Assembly: GCA_017444485.1 (NCBI GenBank)
Contig: JAFSWM010000111.1
Location: 1 to 47,193 of the forward strand
Length of the DNA stretch: 47,193 nucleotides
Reading direction: 5' to 3'
From: Bacteroidaceae bacterium
GTDB lineage: Bacteria; Bacteroidota; Bacteroidia; Bacteroidales; Bacteroidaceae
A program made the translations under genes and the position numbers. A model generated the notes under the pieces. It searched no databases. It was not told the DNA's origin and saw nothing but the letters and a program-made list of their open reading frames with translations. Below, one piece after another: positions 1 to 8,003 of this stretch (positions are counted from its first letter, which is position 1; each line of letters begins with the position of its first letter).

Positions 1-684
1 CACCTCGCCGAGTTCTGGATGATTGAGCCCGAAGTGGCTTTCATCGACCTCGAAGAGTTGCAGGACATCGAGGAGGACTTTATTAAGTATTGTGTGCGCT
101 GGGCGCTCGAACACTGCACCGACGACCTCGACTTCCTCAACAAGATGATCGACAAAAGCCTGCTGGAGCGGCTACGCAGTGTCATCGCCACCGACTTCGT
201 GCGCTTGGACTACACCGAGGGCATCCGCATCCTTGAAGAAGCCGTTGCCGCTGGACGCAAGTTTGAATTCCCCGTGTCGTGGGGCATGGACCTAGCCAGC
301 GAACACGAGCGCTACCTCGTGGAGGAACACTTCAAGAAGCCCGTCATCATGAGTGGCTACCCCAAGGAAATCAAAGCCTTCTACATGAAGCAAAACCCCG
401 ACGGACGCACCGTGCAAGGCACCGACGTGCTTTTCCCACAGATTGGAGAGATCATCGGCGGCAGCGTGCGTGAGGAAGACCTCAACAAGTTGCAGGCACG
501 CATTGACGAACTGCAAATCCCGATGAAGGACATGTGGTGGTACCTCGACACGCGTCGCTTCGGCTCATGTCCCCACGGCGGCTTCGGCCTTGGCTTCGAG
601 CGCCTGATGCTCTTCGTTACGGGTATGCAGAACATCCGCGACGTGATCCCCTTCCCCCGCACACCCGGGCAGGCAGAGTTCTGA
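1..684 (+). CDS. asnS: Asparagine--tRNA ligase, C-terminal part
   Basis: This is the 3' end of a class II aminoacyl-tRNA synthetase that charges tRNA-Asn in the cytoplasm. The frame is open from the first base, so the start lies outside the window. Visible signatures are [12 protein letters not shown], the segment [17 protein letters not shown], the block [18 protein letters not shown] and class II motif 3 ([15 protein letters not shown], followed by [13 protein letters not shown]). The spelling of these blocks fits AsnRS better than AspRS. About 227 residues are present, roughly half of a normal-length enzyme. The gene ends in TGA and is followed by a strong hairpin that looks like its terminator. 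Confidence 0.95.
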   Translation, partial: HLAEFWMIEPEVAFIDLEELQDIEEDFIKYCVRWALEHCTDDLDFLNKMIDKSLLERLRSVIATDFVRLDYTEGIRILEEAVAAGRKFEFPVSWGMDLASEHERYLVEEHFKKPVIMSGYPKEIKAFYMKQNPDGRTVQGTDVLFPQIGEIIGGSVREEDLNKLQARIDELQIPMKDMWWYLDTRRFGSCPHGGFGLGFERLMLFVTGMQNIRDVIPFPRTPGQAEF

Positions 685-797
685 ACCCGCTTCAAGCGAC
701 CTTGCAACCGTGAATACCACAACCGCAAGGCCGAGAAAGAGGGTAGGGGAGAGGCCCTAAATGCTCCTCATCACATCTGTAACATAATTGTAACACG

Positions 798-835
798 CTG
801 CGGCGAGTCTGAACGGCTCGCCGCAGTTATTTTTG
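798..835 (+). terminator. Intrinsic terminator after asnS
   Basis: A perfect 10-bp stem (CTGCGGCGAG at 798-807 with CTCGCCGCAG at 817-826) closes a 9-nt loop and is followed by TTATTTTTGC. This is a textbook Rho-independent terminator for asnS. The T tract also reads TATTTTTG (828-835), which matches the Bacteroidetes -7 consensus, so it could double as a promoter element for the next gene. No -33 TTTG was seen at the right distance, so that second role is doubtful. Confidence 0.75.
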
Positions 836-883
836 CAAGCGGAAGCCAAAACGCTTATCGGCTTCCCGTATCAACCTCTTTAT

Positions 884-2596
884 ATGGAAACGACAACAGA
901 CTACGTGGCCTTAGGAATTAAAGTCCTTGGTGCACTGGGATTGCTCATCTTCGGCATGAAGATGACGAGTGAGAGTTTGCAAAAATTGGCGGGTAAGCGA
1001 CTCAGGCACGTGCTGGGCCGCATGACGTCGAACCGCCTGGCCGGTATTTTCACTGGCGCGATGGTTACCGCGGCGGTGCAGTCCTCTTCGGCCACCACCG
1101 TGATGACGGTATCCTTCGTCAGTGCCGGACTGCTGACATTGGCACAGGCCATATCAGTGATTATGGGTGCGAACATCGGCACCACACTCACGGCATGGGT
1201 GATGTCGCTGGGTTACAGCGTGGACCTGACGATGATGGTATTTCCTGCGTTTGTCATCGGTGTGTTGCTCATCTACAGCAAGCGGCGCAGAAGCGTGGGC
1301 GACGTGATCTTTGGACTGGCCTTTATGCTCCTCTCGCTCGTGATGCTCAGCACGGCGGGCAAGGAACTCGACCTGGCCGGAAATCCTGCGGCGGTGGGCT
1401 TCTTTGCCTCGTTCAACACGGGGAGTCACCTCACCATATTGAGTTTTCTTGCCATCGGCACGCTGATCACGTGCGTCGTGCAGTCTTCTGCGGCAGTAAT
1501 GGCACTGACCATCCTGCTCTGCTCCTCGGGCGTGCTGCCCATACATCTCGGCATCGCGCTGGTGATGGGTGAGAACATCGGTACAACAGCCACGGCCAAT
1601 ATCGCAGCGCTCGGGGCGGGCATACAAGCGCGCCGCGCGGCGATGGCTCACCTGCTCTTCAACCTCTTCGGCGTGCTCTGGGTGCTGATACTTTTCTATC
1701 CCTTCACCAACATGATTTGCCACCTTGTGGGCTACGATCCCAATGGTGCGCCGCGCCCTGAACGCCTGCCGGTGGTGCTGGCCATGTTCCACACCTGCTT
1801 CAATATCGCCAACACCCTTGTGCTCATCGGTTTCGTGCCGCAGTTGGAACGCCTGGTGTGCTACATACTCCCCGAACGTGCTGTTGAGGAAGAAGAGGAG
1901 GGCGTAAGCCTGCGCTACATTCAAAGTTCGCTCGTGCAGACACCAGAACTTTCTGTCTTGCAGGCACAACGCGAGACGGCTCACTTTGCCCGCAGCGTGC
2001 AGGCTATGTTTAGCGACGTCAGGGCCTTGTTTGAGGAGCGCGACGCCGATAAATTCCTTGAGACCTTCACCAAAATAGAACGGCAGGAAGATGCCACCGG
2101 CCGCACCGAGGCTGCCATCGCCCACTACCTGGAACAACTGGGCACCGATCACCTCAGCGACCACACCAAGCGCAAGGTGGCTTGCATCCTGCGCGAGATC
2201 GGAGAGTTGGAGAGTATCGGCGACGCCTGCTACAACATGGCGCGCACGCTGCACCGCTTCAACATGAGGCAGTCTCAGGGGCAGACACCGCTGGTGGCGT
2301 TCACCGACTGGCAGGCCAGCCAACTGCGTGCCATGATGCAGCATGTGGACGACGCCCTCACACAAATGAACCGCGTGCTTTCCGAGAAGCGAGATAAAGG
2401 CAGCGTGAGCCTCACGTTCCGGCTGGAAGAAGACATCAACGCTCTGCGCGTGCGCCTCAAGGCCGACAACATCCGCGCCGTGGGCAACCACCAATACGAC
2501 TACGCGCTAGGCACCGTGTTTATGGACCTGGTGCAGGAATGCGAAAAACTCGGCGACTACGTGGTCAATGCCGTACAAGACCGCGTGGGCCGCTGA
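884..2596 (+). CDS. Na/Pi cotransporter family protein with PhoU-like C-terminus
   Basis: This inner-membrane protein of about 570 residues is of the Na+/phosphate cotransporter (NptA/YjbB) family. Two repeated membrane halves each carry the family's QSSSA-type signature: VQSSSATTVMTVSFVSAGLL in the first and VVQSSAAVMALTILLCSSGV in the second. Each is followed by a G-x-N-I-G-T motif (MGANIGTT and MGENIGTT). The last ~200 residues are soluble and helical, like a PhoU domain, with EIGELESIGDACYNMAR. The start at ATG 884 (METTTDYVALG) is preferred over the longer frame opening with TTG at 833, because the extra residues overlap the terminator region. It is a monocistronic gene with hairpin terminators on both sides. 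Phosphate as substrate is a family inference. Confidence 0.88.
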   Translation: METTTDYVALGIKVLGALGLLIFGMKMTSESLQKLAGKRLRHVLGRMTSNRLAGIFTGAMVTAAVQSSSATTVMTVSFVSAGLLTLAQAISVIMGANIGTTLTAWVMSLGYSVDLTMMVFPAFVIGVLLIYSKRRRSVGDVIFGLAFMLLSLVMLSTAGKELDLAGNPAAVGFFASFNTGSHLTILSFLAIGTLITCVVQSSAAVMALTILLCSSGVLPIHLGIALVMGENIGTTATANIAALGAGIQARRAAMAHLLFNLFGVLWVLILFYPFTNMICHLVGYDPNGAPRPERLPVVLAMFHTCFNIANTLVLIGFVPQLERLVCYILPERAVEEEEEGVSLRYIQSSLVQTPELSVLQAQRETAHFARSVQAMFSDVRALFEERDADKFLETFTKIERQEDATGRTEAAIAHYLEQLGTDHLSDHTKRKVACILREIGELESIGDACYNMARTLHRFNMRQSQGQTPLVAFTDWQASQLRAMMQHVDDALTQMNRVLSEKRDKGSVSLTFRLEEDINALRVRLKADNIRAVGNHQYDYALGTVFMDLVQECEKLGDYVVNAVQDRVGR

Positions 2597-2670
2597 CTTA
2601 GCAAAGACCGCCGCGAAAACAAAGCAAACCGCCGCGCGGAGCATCCCCGCCATTGCGATTTTCGCCATCA

Positions 2671-2710
2671 GTCCCACCCCGTTGAGCATCGGCGCGGGTG
2701 GGACCTTTTT
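2671..2710 (+). terminator. Intrinsic terminator after the Na/Pi cotransporter gene
   Basis: GTCCCACCC (2671-2679) pairs with GGGTGGGAC (2696-2704), a 9-bp GC-rich stem with a 16-nt loop, followed directly by CTTTTTC. It lies 75 nt after the stop codon and ahead of the promoter of the next operon, which fits an intrinsic terminator. Confidence 0.75.
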
Positions 2711-2738
2711 CAATATTTTCGCATTTTTATCAAAAATG

Positions 2739-2770
2739 TTTGTCAGTTTCGGAGGAACACCGTACTTTTG
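2739..2770 (+). promoter_or_regulatory. Bacteroidetes-type promoter of the alpha-glucan operon
   Basis: TTTG at 2739-2742 and TACTTTTG at 2763-2770 are separated by 20 nt, an exact match to the Bacteroidetes primary sigma factor consensus (-33 TTTG, -7 TAnnTTTG). Transcription would start near 2777, giving a leader of about 125 nt before the debranching-enzyme ATG at 2905. The gap 2597-2904 therefore holds one terminator and one promoter; nothing else was recognised there. Confidence 0.75.
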
Positions 2771-2904
2771 GATTTTGAAAACTGAAGTTAGCAATCCGAC
2801 AAGCCTCGCAAGGGCCCTGAACACTGTACGCTTCAGGCTGATAATGCGCTTACGAACAAGGAGATAAACGTATCATTCTATAATCACAAATAAAATCACA
2901 GGCT

Positions 2905-4866
2905 ATGCCCTACTTACATTTCGACAAGACGCAGATGACCAACCTGCAGGACAGCCTCTTCAAGGAGTTGCTGATCACCAACAGGCAGGGTGCATACTGC
3001 TCTACGACGCTTGTGGGGTGCAACATCCGCAAGTACCACGGACTGTTGGTGGTGCCCGTTCCCGAGATCGACGACGAGCGGCATGTGCTGCTCTCCTCGC
3101 TCGACGAGACCGTCGTTCAGCACGGGGCGGAGTTCAACCTCGGTCTGCACCGCTACCAAGGCGGGCACTACAGCCCCAACGGGCACAAGTACATCAGCGC
3201 GTTTGACTGGGATAAAGTACCCACCTGGACCTATCGTATCGGAGGTGTCACCCTGCGTAAGGAGATTGTGTTCCGTCGCAAGGGCGGCTACCAACTCCTG
3301 GTGCGCTACACTGTTGTGGATTCCGGTGCGCTCACTACGCTTAGGTTGCGCCCGATGCTCTCCTTCCGCAGCGTTCGCCACTGGACCCATCAGAACAACG
3401 TGGCCGACACGGGCTACACCGAGGTGGACCAGGGCGTTTGCATGAAGTTGTACGCCGGTTATCCCGAACTCTACATGCAGACCAACGTGCCTGCACGCTT
3501 CGTCTATGAAGGCGACTGGTACAGGGGGCTGGAATACCCCAAGGAGGCCGAGCGCGGATACTACGATGTGGAGGATGCCTTCGTTCCTGGCTACTTCGAG
3601 GTGGACCTCAAGAAGGGGGAGAGCGTGGTGTTCAGCGCTGGCACGCAGGAAGCCAAGGCTGCCAAATTAGAGATGAGCATGGAGGCCGAGAAGGTAGGGC
3701 GCGACAGCCGCGACAGTTTCTTCCACTGCCTCGTGAACGCCGCCCATCAGTTCCGCGTGGAAAAGGACGATGAACTCTATATGCTCGCAGGCTTCCATTG
3801 GTTCAAGGCACGTGCCCGCGACACGTTTGTGGCCTTGCCGGGCTTGACGTTGGCCATCGGCGAGAAAGACCGCTTCGAGCAGTATATGGCCACGGCAGAG
3901 AAAGCCCTGCGCGACTATATCGCTGGCCGCCCCATCAGTGTGGACATCGCCGAGACCGAACAGCCCGATGTGCTGCTCTGGGCCGTATGGTGCCTGCAGC
4001 AATACGGCAAGTTTGTGGGGCGCAAGGAGTGCTACACACGCTATGGCAAACTGCTGGCCGACATCGTGGATTTCATCTGGGTGGGCAAGCACGAGAGCCT
4101 CTTTGTGCACGACAACGGCCTACTCTACACCAACGGCGGACGCGAGAAACCCCTAACGTGGATGAATAGCACGGCAGGCGGTCGCCCCATCGTGCCTCGC
4201 ACGGGCTACATCGTGGAGTTCAATGCCCTGTGGTACAACGCCTTGAAGTTCTATGAGCAGTTGTTCTCCGAGTTTGGCACAGAGTCCGAGAAGGCCAAAG
4301 CAGGAAAGGCGGGCAAATCCGCCGAGCAGGTGGGTGAAGCCTTCCGCGAGACGTTCCTCAACGAACATGGCTATCTCTTCGACTATGTAGACGGACAGAC
4401 GGCAGACTGGAGCGTACGCCCCAACCAACTGCTGGGCATCGCCCTTGATTTCTGTCCGCTCGACCTCAAGGAGCGCAAGAGCGTGCTCGACATCTGCACC
4501 AAGGAACTCGTCACGCCGAAGGGCATCCGCAGCCTCTCGCCCAAGAGCGGCGGCTACACTCCCCTCTACACCGGTTCGCAGCCTCAGCGCGACCAAGCCT
4601 ACCACCAAGGCACCGCATGGCCGTGGCTCACGGGTTTTTACCTCGAGGCCTACCTGCGTGTCTATAAGATGAGCGGTGTGAATTACATCGAGCGGCAACT
4701 CATCGGGTTCGAGGAAGAACTGTTCTACCACAGCCTTGGCACGATTCCCGAACTCTTCGACGGCAACCCGCCCTTCCACGGACGTGGCGCGGTGTCGCTG
4801 GCTATGAACGTGAGCGGCATACTACGAGCCATTCGTATGATTGAAAAGTACCAGAGAGAAGAATAA
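2905..4866 (+). CDS. Glycogen debranching enzyme-like protein (amylo-alpha-1,6-glucosidase family)
   Basis: A 653-residue protein with the layout of bacterial glycogen debranching enzymes. The N-terminal GDE_N-type beta domain (about 20-230) contains ELLITNRQGAYCSTTLVGCN and RKYHGLLVVPVP. The C-terminal (alpha/alpha)6 barrel of the GDE_C type (about 270-650) contains FHWFKARARDTFVALPGL, RPNQLLGIALDFCPL and QAYHQGTAWPWLTGFYLEAY. It should hydrolyse alpha-1,6 branch points in glycogen or maltodextrins in the cytoplasm; no signal peptide is seen. It is the first gene of a three-gene run with a glycosyltransferase and a GH57-like protein, a trio I know to recur in Bacteroidetes. Exact substrate preference cannot be read from the sequence. 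Confidence 0.9.
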   Translation: MPYLHFDKTQMTNLQDSLFKELLITNRQGAYCSTTLVGCNIRKYHGLLVVPVPEIDDERHVLLSSLDETVVQHGAEFNLGLHRYQGGHYSPNGHKYISAFDWDKVPTWTYRIGGVTLRKEIVFRRKGGYQLLVRYTVVDSGALTTLRLRPMLSFRSVRHWTHQNNVADTGYTEVDQGVCMKLYAGYPELYMQTNVPARFVYEGDWYRGLEYPKEAERGYYDVEDAFVPGYFEVDLKKGESVVFSAGTQEAKAAKLEMSMEAEKVGRDSRDSFFHCLVNAAHQFRVEKDDELYMLAGFHWFKARARDTFVALPGLTLAIGEKDRFEQYMATAEKALRDYIAGRPISVDIAETEQPDVLLWAVWCLQQYGKFVGRKECYTRYGKLLADIVDFIWVGKHESLFVHDNGLLYTNGGREKPLTWMNSTAGGRPIVPRTGYIVEFNALWYNALKFYEQLFSEFGTESEKAKAGKAGKSAEQVGEAFRETFLNEHGYLFDYVDGQTADWSVRPNQLLGIALDFCPLDLKERKSVLDICTKELVTPKGIRSLSPKSGGYTPLYTGSQPQRDQAYHQGTAWPWLTGFYLEAYLRVYKMSGVNYIERQLIGFEEELFYHSLGTIPELFDGNPPFHGRGAVSLAMNVSGILRAIRMIEKYQREE

Positions 4867-4954
4867 CAACCGCCGTAGCCTCCGCATCCGTTTCAGCGGT
4901 GCGGCGCACAAAGGCTACTTAAACGCTAACCCAGCAAGAACAAAACCTGAACCT

Positions 4955-6232
4955 ATGAAAGTTTTAATGTTCGGGTGGGAGTTCCCCCCCCATATCCTCG
5001 GCGGTCTCGGTACAGCCAGTTACGGCATCACCAAGGGCCTCTCGGCAATCCCCGACATGGACATCACGTTCTGCATCCCCGCTCCGTGGGGCGACGAGGA
5101 CAAGAGTTTCATGAACATCATTGGCATGAGCCAAGTGCCCATCGTTTGGAAAGACGTGAGCCGCGAAGAGGTGCAGGAGCGCATTGGCGATAAGATGTCG
5201 CCCGACCTCTACTACGCCCTGCGCGACCATATCTACGCTGATTTCAACTATCGGCAGACCGACGACCTCGGTTGCATACAGTTCTCGGGCAAGTATCCCG
5301 ACAACCTTCAGGACGAGATCAACAACTACAGCATCGTGGCCGGTGTCATAGCCCGTCAACAGGAGTACGACATCATCCACGCCCACGATTGGCTCACATA
5401 TCCCGCCGGCATTCACGCCAAGCAGGTGAGCGGCAAGCCCCTGGTCATCCACGTCCACGCCACCGACTTCGACCGCTCGCGCGGCAAGGTGAACCCCACG
5501 GTCTATGGCATTGAGAAGGACGGTATGGACCACGCCGACTGCATCATGTGCGTCTCCGAACTCACACGCCAGACGGTCATCAACCACTACCACCAGGACC
5601 CCGCCAAGTGTATCGCTATGCACAACGCCGTCTATCCGCTCGACCCCGAGATCAAGGAGTTTGTGGACATCCCCATTGAGAACGCTGCCGAGCGCGACAA
5701 GGTGGTCACCTTCCTCGGGCGTATCACCATGCAGAAAGGCCCAGAATACTTCGTTGAAGCCGCTGCAAAGGTGCTCAGCCGCACCAAGGGAATCCGCTTC
5801 TGTATGGCAGGCAGCGGCGACAAGATGAACGAGATGATTGACCTCGTGGCCAAGAAGGGCATCGCCGACAAGTTCCACTTCCCCGGATTTATGAAAGGGC
5901 ACCAAGTCTTTGAGGCATTCCGTGAGAGTTATGTCTATGTGATGCCCAGCGTGTCCGAGCCCTTCGGCATCAGTCCCCTCGAAGCCATGCAGTGTGGCGT
6001 GCCCAGCATCATCAGTAAGCAGAGCGGATGTGCCGAGATACTCACCAACTGCGTGAAGACTGACTATTGGGACATTGACGCCATGGCCGACGCCATTTAT
6101 GCCCTCTGCACGTACCACAGTTACCACCACTATCTCAAGGAGGAGGGACGCAAAGAAGTGGACCAGATCACTTGGGAAAAAGTGGGCGAGCGCATCAACG
6201 AGAGTTACAAGCGTTGCCTCGGTTGGACCTGA
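4955..6232 (+). CDS. Glycogen synthase-like glycosyltransferase (GT-B fold)
   Basis: A 425-residue GT-B glycosyltransferase. The N-terminal domain opens with MKVLMFGWEFPPHILGGLG, where the glycine-rich loop binds the nucleotide sugar, and contains DIIHAHDWLTYPAGIHA. The C-terminal domain has VTFLGRITMQKGPEYFVEAA and the donor-binding E-x7-E region in SVSEPFGISPLEAMQCGVPS. The start at 4955 was chosen because it opens the Rossmann fold directly; the frame is open further upstream but that stretch overlaps the previous gene and lacks similarity. Its position between a debranching enzyme and a GH57-like protein supports glycogen or alpha-glucan chain synthesis. It differs from classical GlgA in lacking the usual KTGGL spelling, so donor and product are inferred. 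Confidence 0.85.
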   Translation: MKVLMFGWEFPPHILGGLGTASYGITKGLSAIPDMDITFCIPAPWGDEDKSFMNIIGMSQVPIVWKDVSREEVQERIGDKMSPDLYYALRDHIYADFNYRQTDDLGCIQFSGKYPDNLQDEINNYSIVAGVIARQQEYDIIHAHDWLTYPAGIHAKQVSGKPLVIHVHATDFDRSRGKVNPTVYGIEKDGMDHADCIMCVSELTRQTVINHYHQDPAKCIAMHNAVYPLDPEIKEFVDIPIENAAERDKVVTFLGRITMQKGPEYFVEAAAKVLSRTKGIRFCMAGSGDKMNEMIDLVAKKGIADKFHFPGFMKGHQVFEAFRESYVYVMPSVSEPFGISPLEAMQCGVPSIISKQSGCAEILTNCVKTDYWDIDAMADAIYALCTYHSYHHYLKEEGRKEVDQITWEKVGERINESYKRCLGWT

Positions 6233-6290
6233 GACGCACGCCGTATATATATAGATAGTACACAATCACAAACCATAAGACAACGAAACA

Positions 6291-7847
6291 ATGAAAACCG
6301 TTTGCTTATACTTTGAAATCCACCAGAATATCCACCTGAAGCGCTATCGTTTCTTCGACATCGGCACGGACCACTACTACTATGACGACTACGAGAACGA
6401 GCGCAGTATCCAGGAGACCGCCGAGCGCAGTTACGTCCCTGCCCTGCAAGCCCTGCTCGAGATGTCGGCACGCTACGGCAGTTACTTCAAGTGTGCCATC
6501 AGCCTCAGCGGCAGCGCCATCGAACTGCTTGAGCGCTATGCGCCCCAGGTGCTCGACCTGCTCTCGCAACTCAACGACACCGGTTGCGTGGAGTTCCTCG
6601 CAGAGCCCTATAGCCACGGCTTCTCCTCGATGACCAACCGCGAAACGTTCCGCGAAGAGGTGAAGCGTCTGTGCAAAAAGGTGAAGACGCTCTTCGGCAA
6701 GGAGCCCAAAATCTTCCGCAACTCTTGCCTCATCTATAGCGACGAGATCGGCGCCGAGGTAGCTGATATGGGTTTCAAGGGTATGCTGGCCGAGGGTGCC
6801 AAGCATGTGCTCGGATGGCAGTCGCCCCACTTTGTCTATCATTGCAGCCGCAACCCGAAACTCAAACTCCTCCTGCGCGACCACAGCCTCAGCGAAGACA
6901 TCAGTTTCCGCTTCAACGACAGTTCGTGGAGCGAGTACCCACTCTTCGCCGACACCTACGCCAAGTGGATTGCCGAACTTCCCGATGAGGGACAGGTGGT
7001 GAACCTCTTCATGGAACTCTGCGCACTGGGCATCTTCCAGCCGCTCTCAAGCAACATCCTTGAGTTCATGAAGGCTTTGCCCGAACAACTCAAGCAGCGC
7101 GGCGTGGTGTTCAGCACCCCCAGCGAAATCTGCTCGAAGATGAAGAGTGCCGGTGCGCTGAACGTGCCATATCCCACTTCATGGGTTGACGAGGAACGCG
7201 ACCTGTCGCCCTGGCTCGGCAACGACATGCAGCGCGAAGCCCTGGAGAAACTCTACAGCGTGGCCGACCGCGTGCGTATCTGCAACGACAAGCGCCTCAA
7301 ACAGGACTACGACTACTTGCAAGCCTCCAACAACTTCCGCTTCATGAGCACCAAGGCCAACAGTTATGGCGGCTACCGCGGTATTTACGACTCGCCCTAC
7401 GACGCGTTCACCAACTTCATGAACATCCTCGGCGACTTCAACAGCCGCATCAACAACCTCTATCCCGAGTTTGACAACGACGAACTCAACGCCCTGCTCA
7501 CCACCATCAAGAACCAGGACGAGGAACTCGCACGCAAAGACAAGGAGATCGAGAAACTCCAGCACCTGCTCGGGCAGTTGGAGGAGATGGAGGGCGGATT
7601 CGCCAAGGCCGAAAAGCCCGCTGAGCCGGCTAAGAAGGCTGCGCCGGCAAAGAAAGCCACGAAGCCCGCTCCGAAGGCAAAGGCTGCCGCTCCCGCCAAG
7701 GCTGCTGCGAAGCCTGCCGCAAAACCCGCTGCCGCCGCTAAGCCTGCTGCCAAGAAAGCCGCTCCGAAGGCAAAGCCTGTCGCTGCCAAACCCGCCGCAC
7801 CTAAAACAACGGCAAAGAAGGCTGCTGCGAAGCCTGCAAAGAAGTGA
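6291..7847 (+). CDS. GH57 alpha-amylase-like protein, probable loss of catalytic residues
   Basis: A 518-residue protein with an N-terminal GH57-type barrel (about 1-390), a short coiled coil (about 400-435) and a low-complexity tail rich in Lys, Ala and Pro (about 436-518). Conserved GH57 regions can be placed: FEIHQNI (residues 8-14) for the usual HQP region, FRNSCLIYSD (142-151) for the FRNTELIYSD region, and NLFMELCALG (238-247) for the NLFMDYETFG region. In the last two, the expected nucleophile Glu is Cys146 and the expected acid Asp is Glu242. Alpha-amylase-like GH57 homologues with such substitutions are known, especially in Bacteroidetes. It is therefore more likely a binding or regulatory partner of glycogen metabolism than an active amylase. 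It is the last gene of the operon. Confidence 0.82.
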   Translation: MKTVCLYFEIHQNIHLKRYRFFDIGTDHYYYDDYENERSIQETAERSYVPALQALLEMSARYGSYFKCAISLSGSAIELLERYAPQVLDLLSQLNDTGCVEFLAEPYSHGFSSMTNRETFREEVKRLCKKVKTLFGKEPKIFRNSCLIYSDEIGAEVADMGFKGMLAEGAKHVLGWQSPHFVYHCSRNPKLKLLLRDHSLSEDISFRFNDSSWSEYPLFADTYAKWIAELPDEGQVVNLFMELCALGIFQPLSSNILEFMKALPEQLKQRGVVFSTPSEICSKMKSAGALNVPYPTSWVDEERDLSPWLGNDMQREALEKLYSVADRVRICNDKRLKQDYDYLQASNNFRFMSTKANSYGGYRGIYDSPYDAFTNFMNILGDFNSRINNLYPEFDNDELNALLTTIKNQDEELARKDKEIEKLQHLLGQLEEMEGGFAKAEKPAEPAKKAAPAKKATKPAPKAKAAAPAKAAAKPAAKPAAAAKPAAKKAAPKAKPVAAKPAAPKTTAKKAAAKPAKK

Positions 7848-7883
7848 ACCGATACCCATCAACCTGATCTAATACCAATGGGA

Positions 7884-7924
7884 GAAAGGGGCGGCCCCGT
7901 CCGAGCGGCGGTGCCGTCCCTTTC
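7884..7924 (+). terminator. Long hairpin after the alpha-glucan operon
   Basis: An 18-nt arm (7884-7901, starting GAAAGGGGCGGC) pairs with 7907-7924 (ending GCCGTCCCTTTC), leaving a 5-nt loop; only one position is unpaired apart from G-U pairs. It follows the GH57-like gene by 36 nt. The 3' side ends in CCCTTTC and not in a long T run, so it may act as a transcript-end stabiliser as much as an intrinsic terminator. Confidence 0.55.
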
Positions 7925-8003
7925 AAAACGAACACACGTGCCGATCAGGTGGGTTTACGGCCTACCCATGCCGAACTGAACGCGTGAACAATCTGCTCTA
8001 ACG

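Noticed and set aside
798-835. TATTTTTG at 828 as the promoter of the Na/Pi gene
   Set aside because: It is the T tract of a perfect terminator hairpin and has no -33 element at the required distance; kept only as a remark.
1154-2494. Long minus-strand open frame opposite the Na/Pi cotransporter
   Set aside because: His/Gln/Arg-rich shadow translation of a membrane protein gene in high-GC DNA, with no domain.
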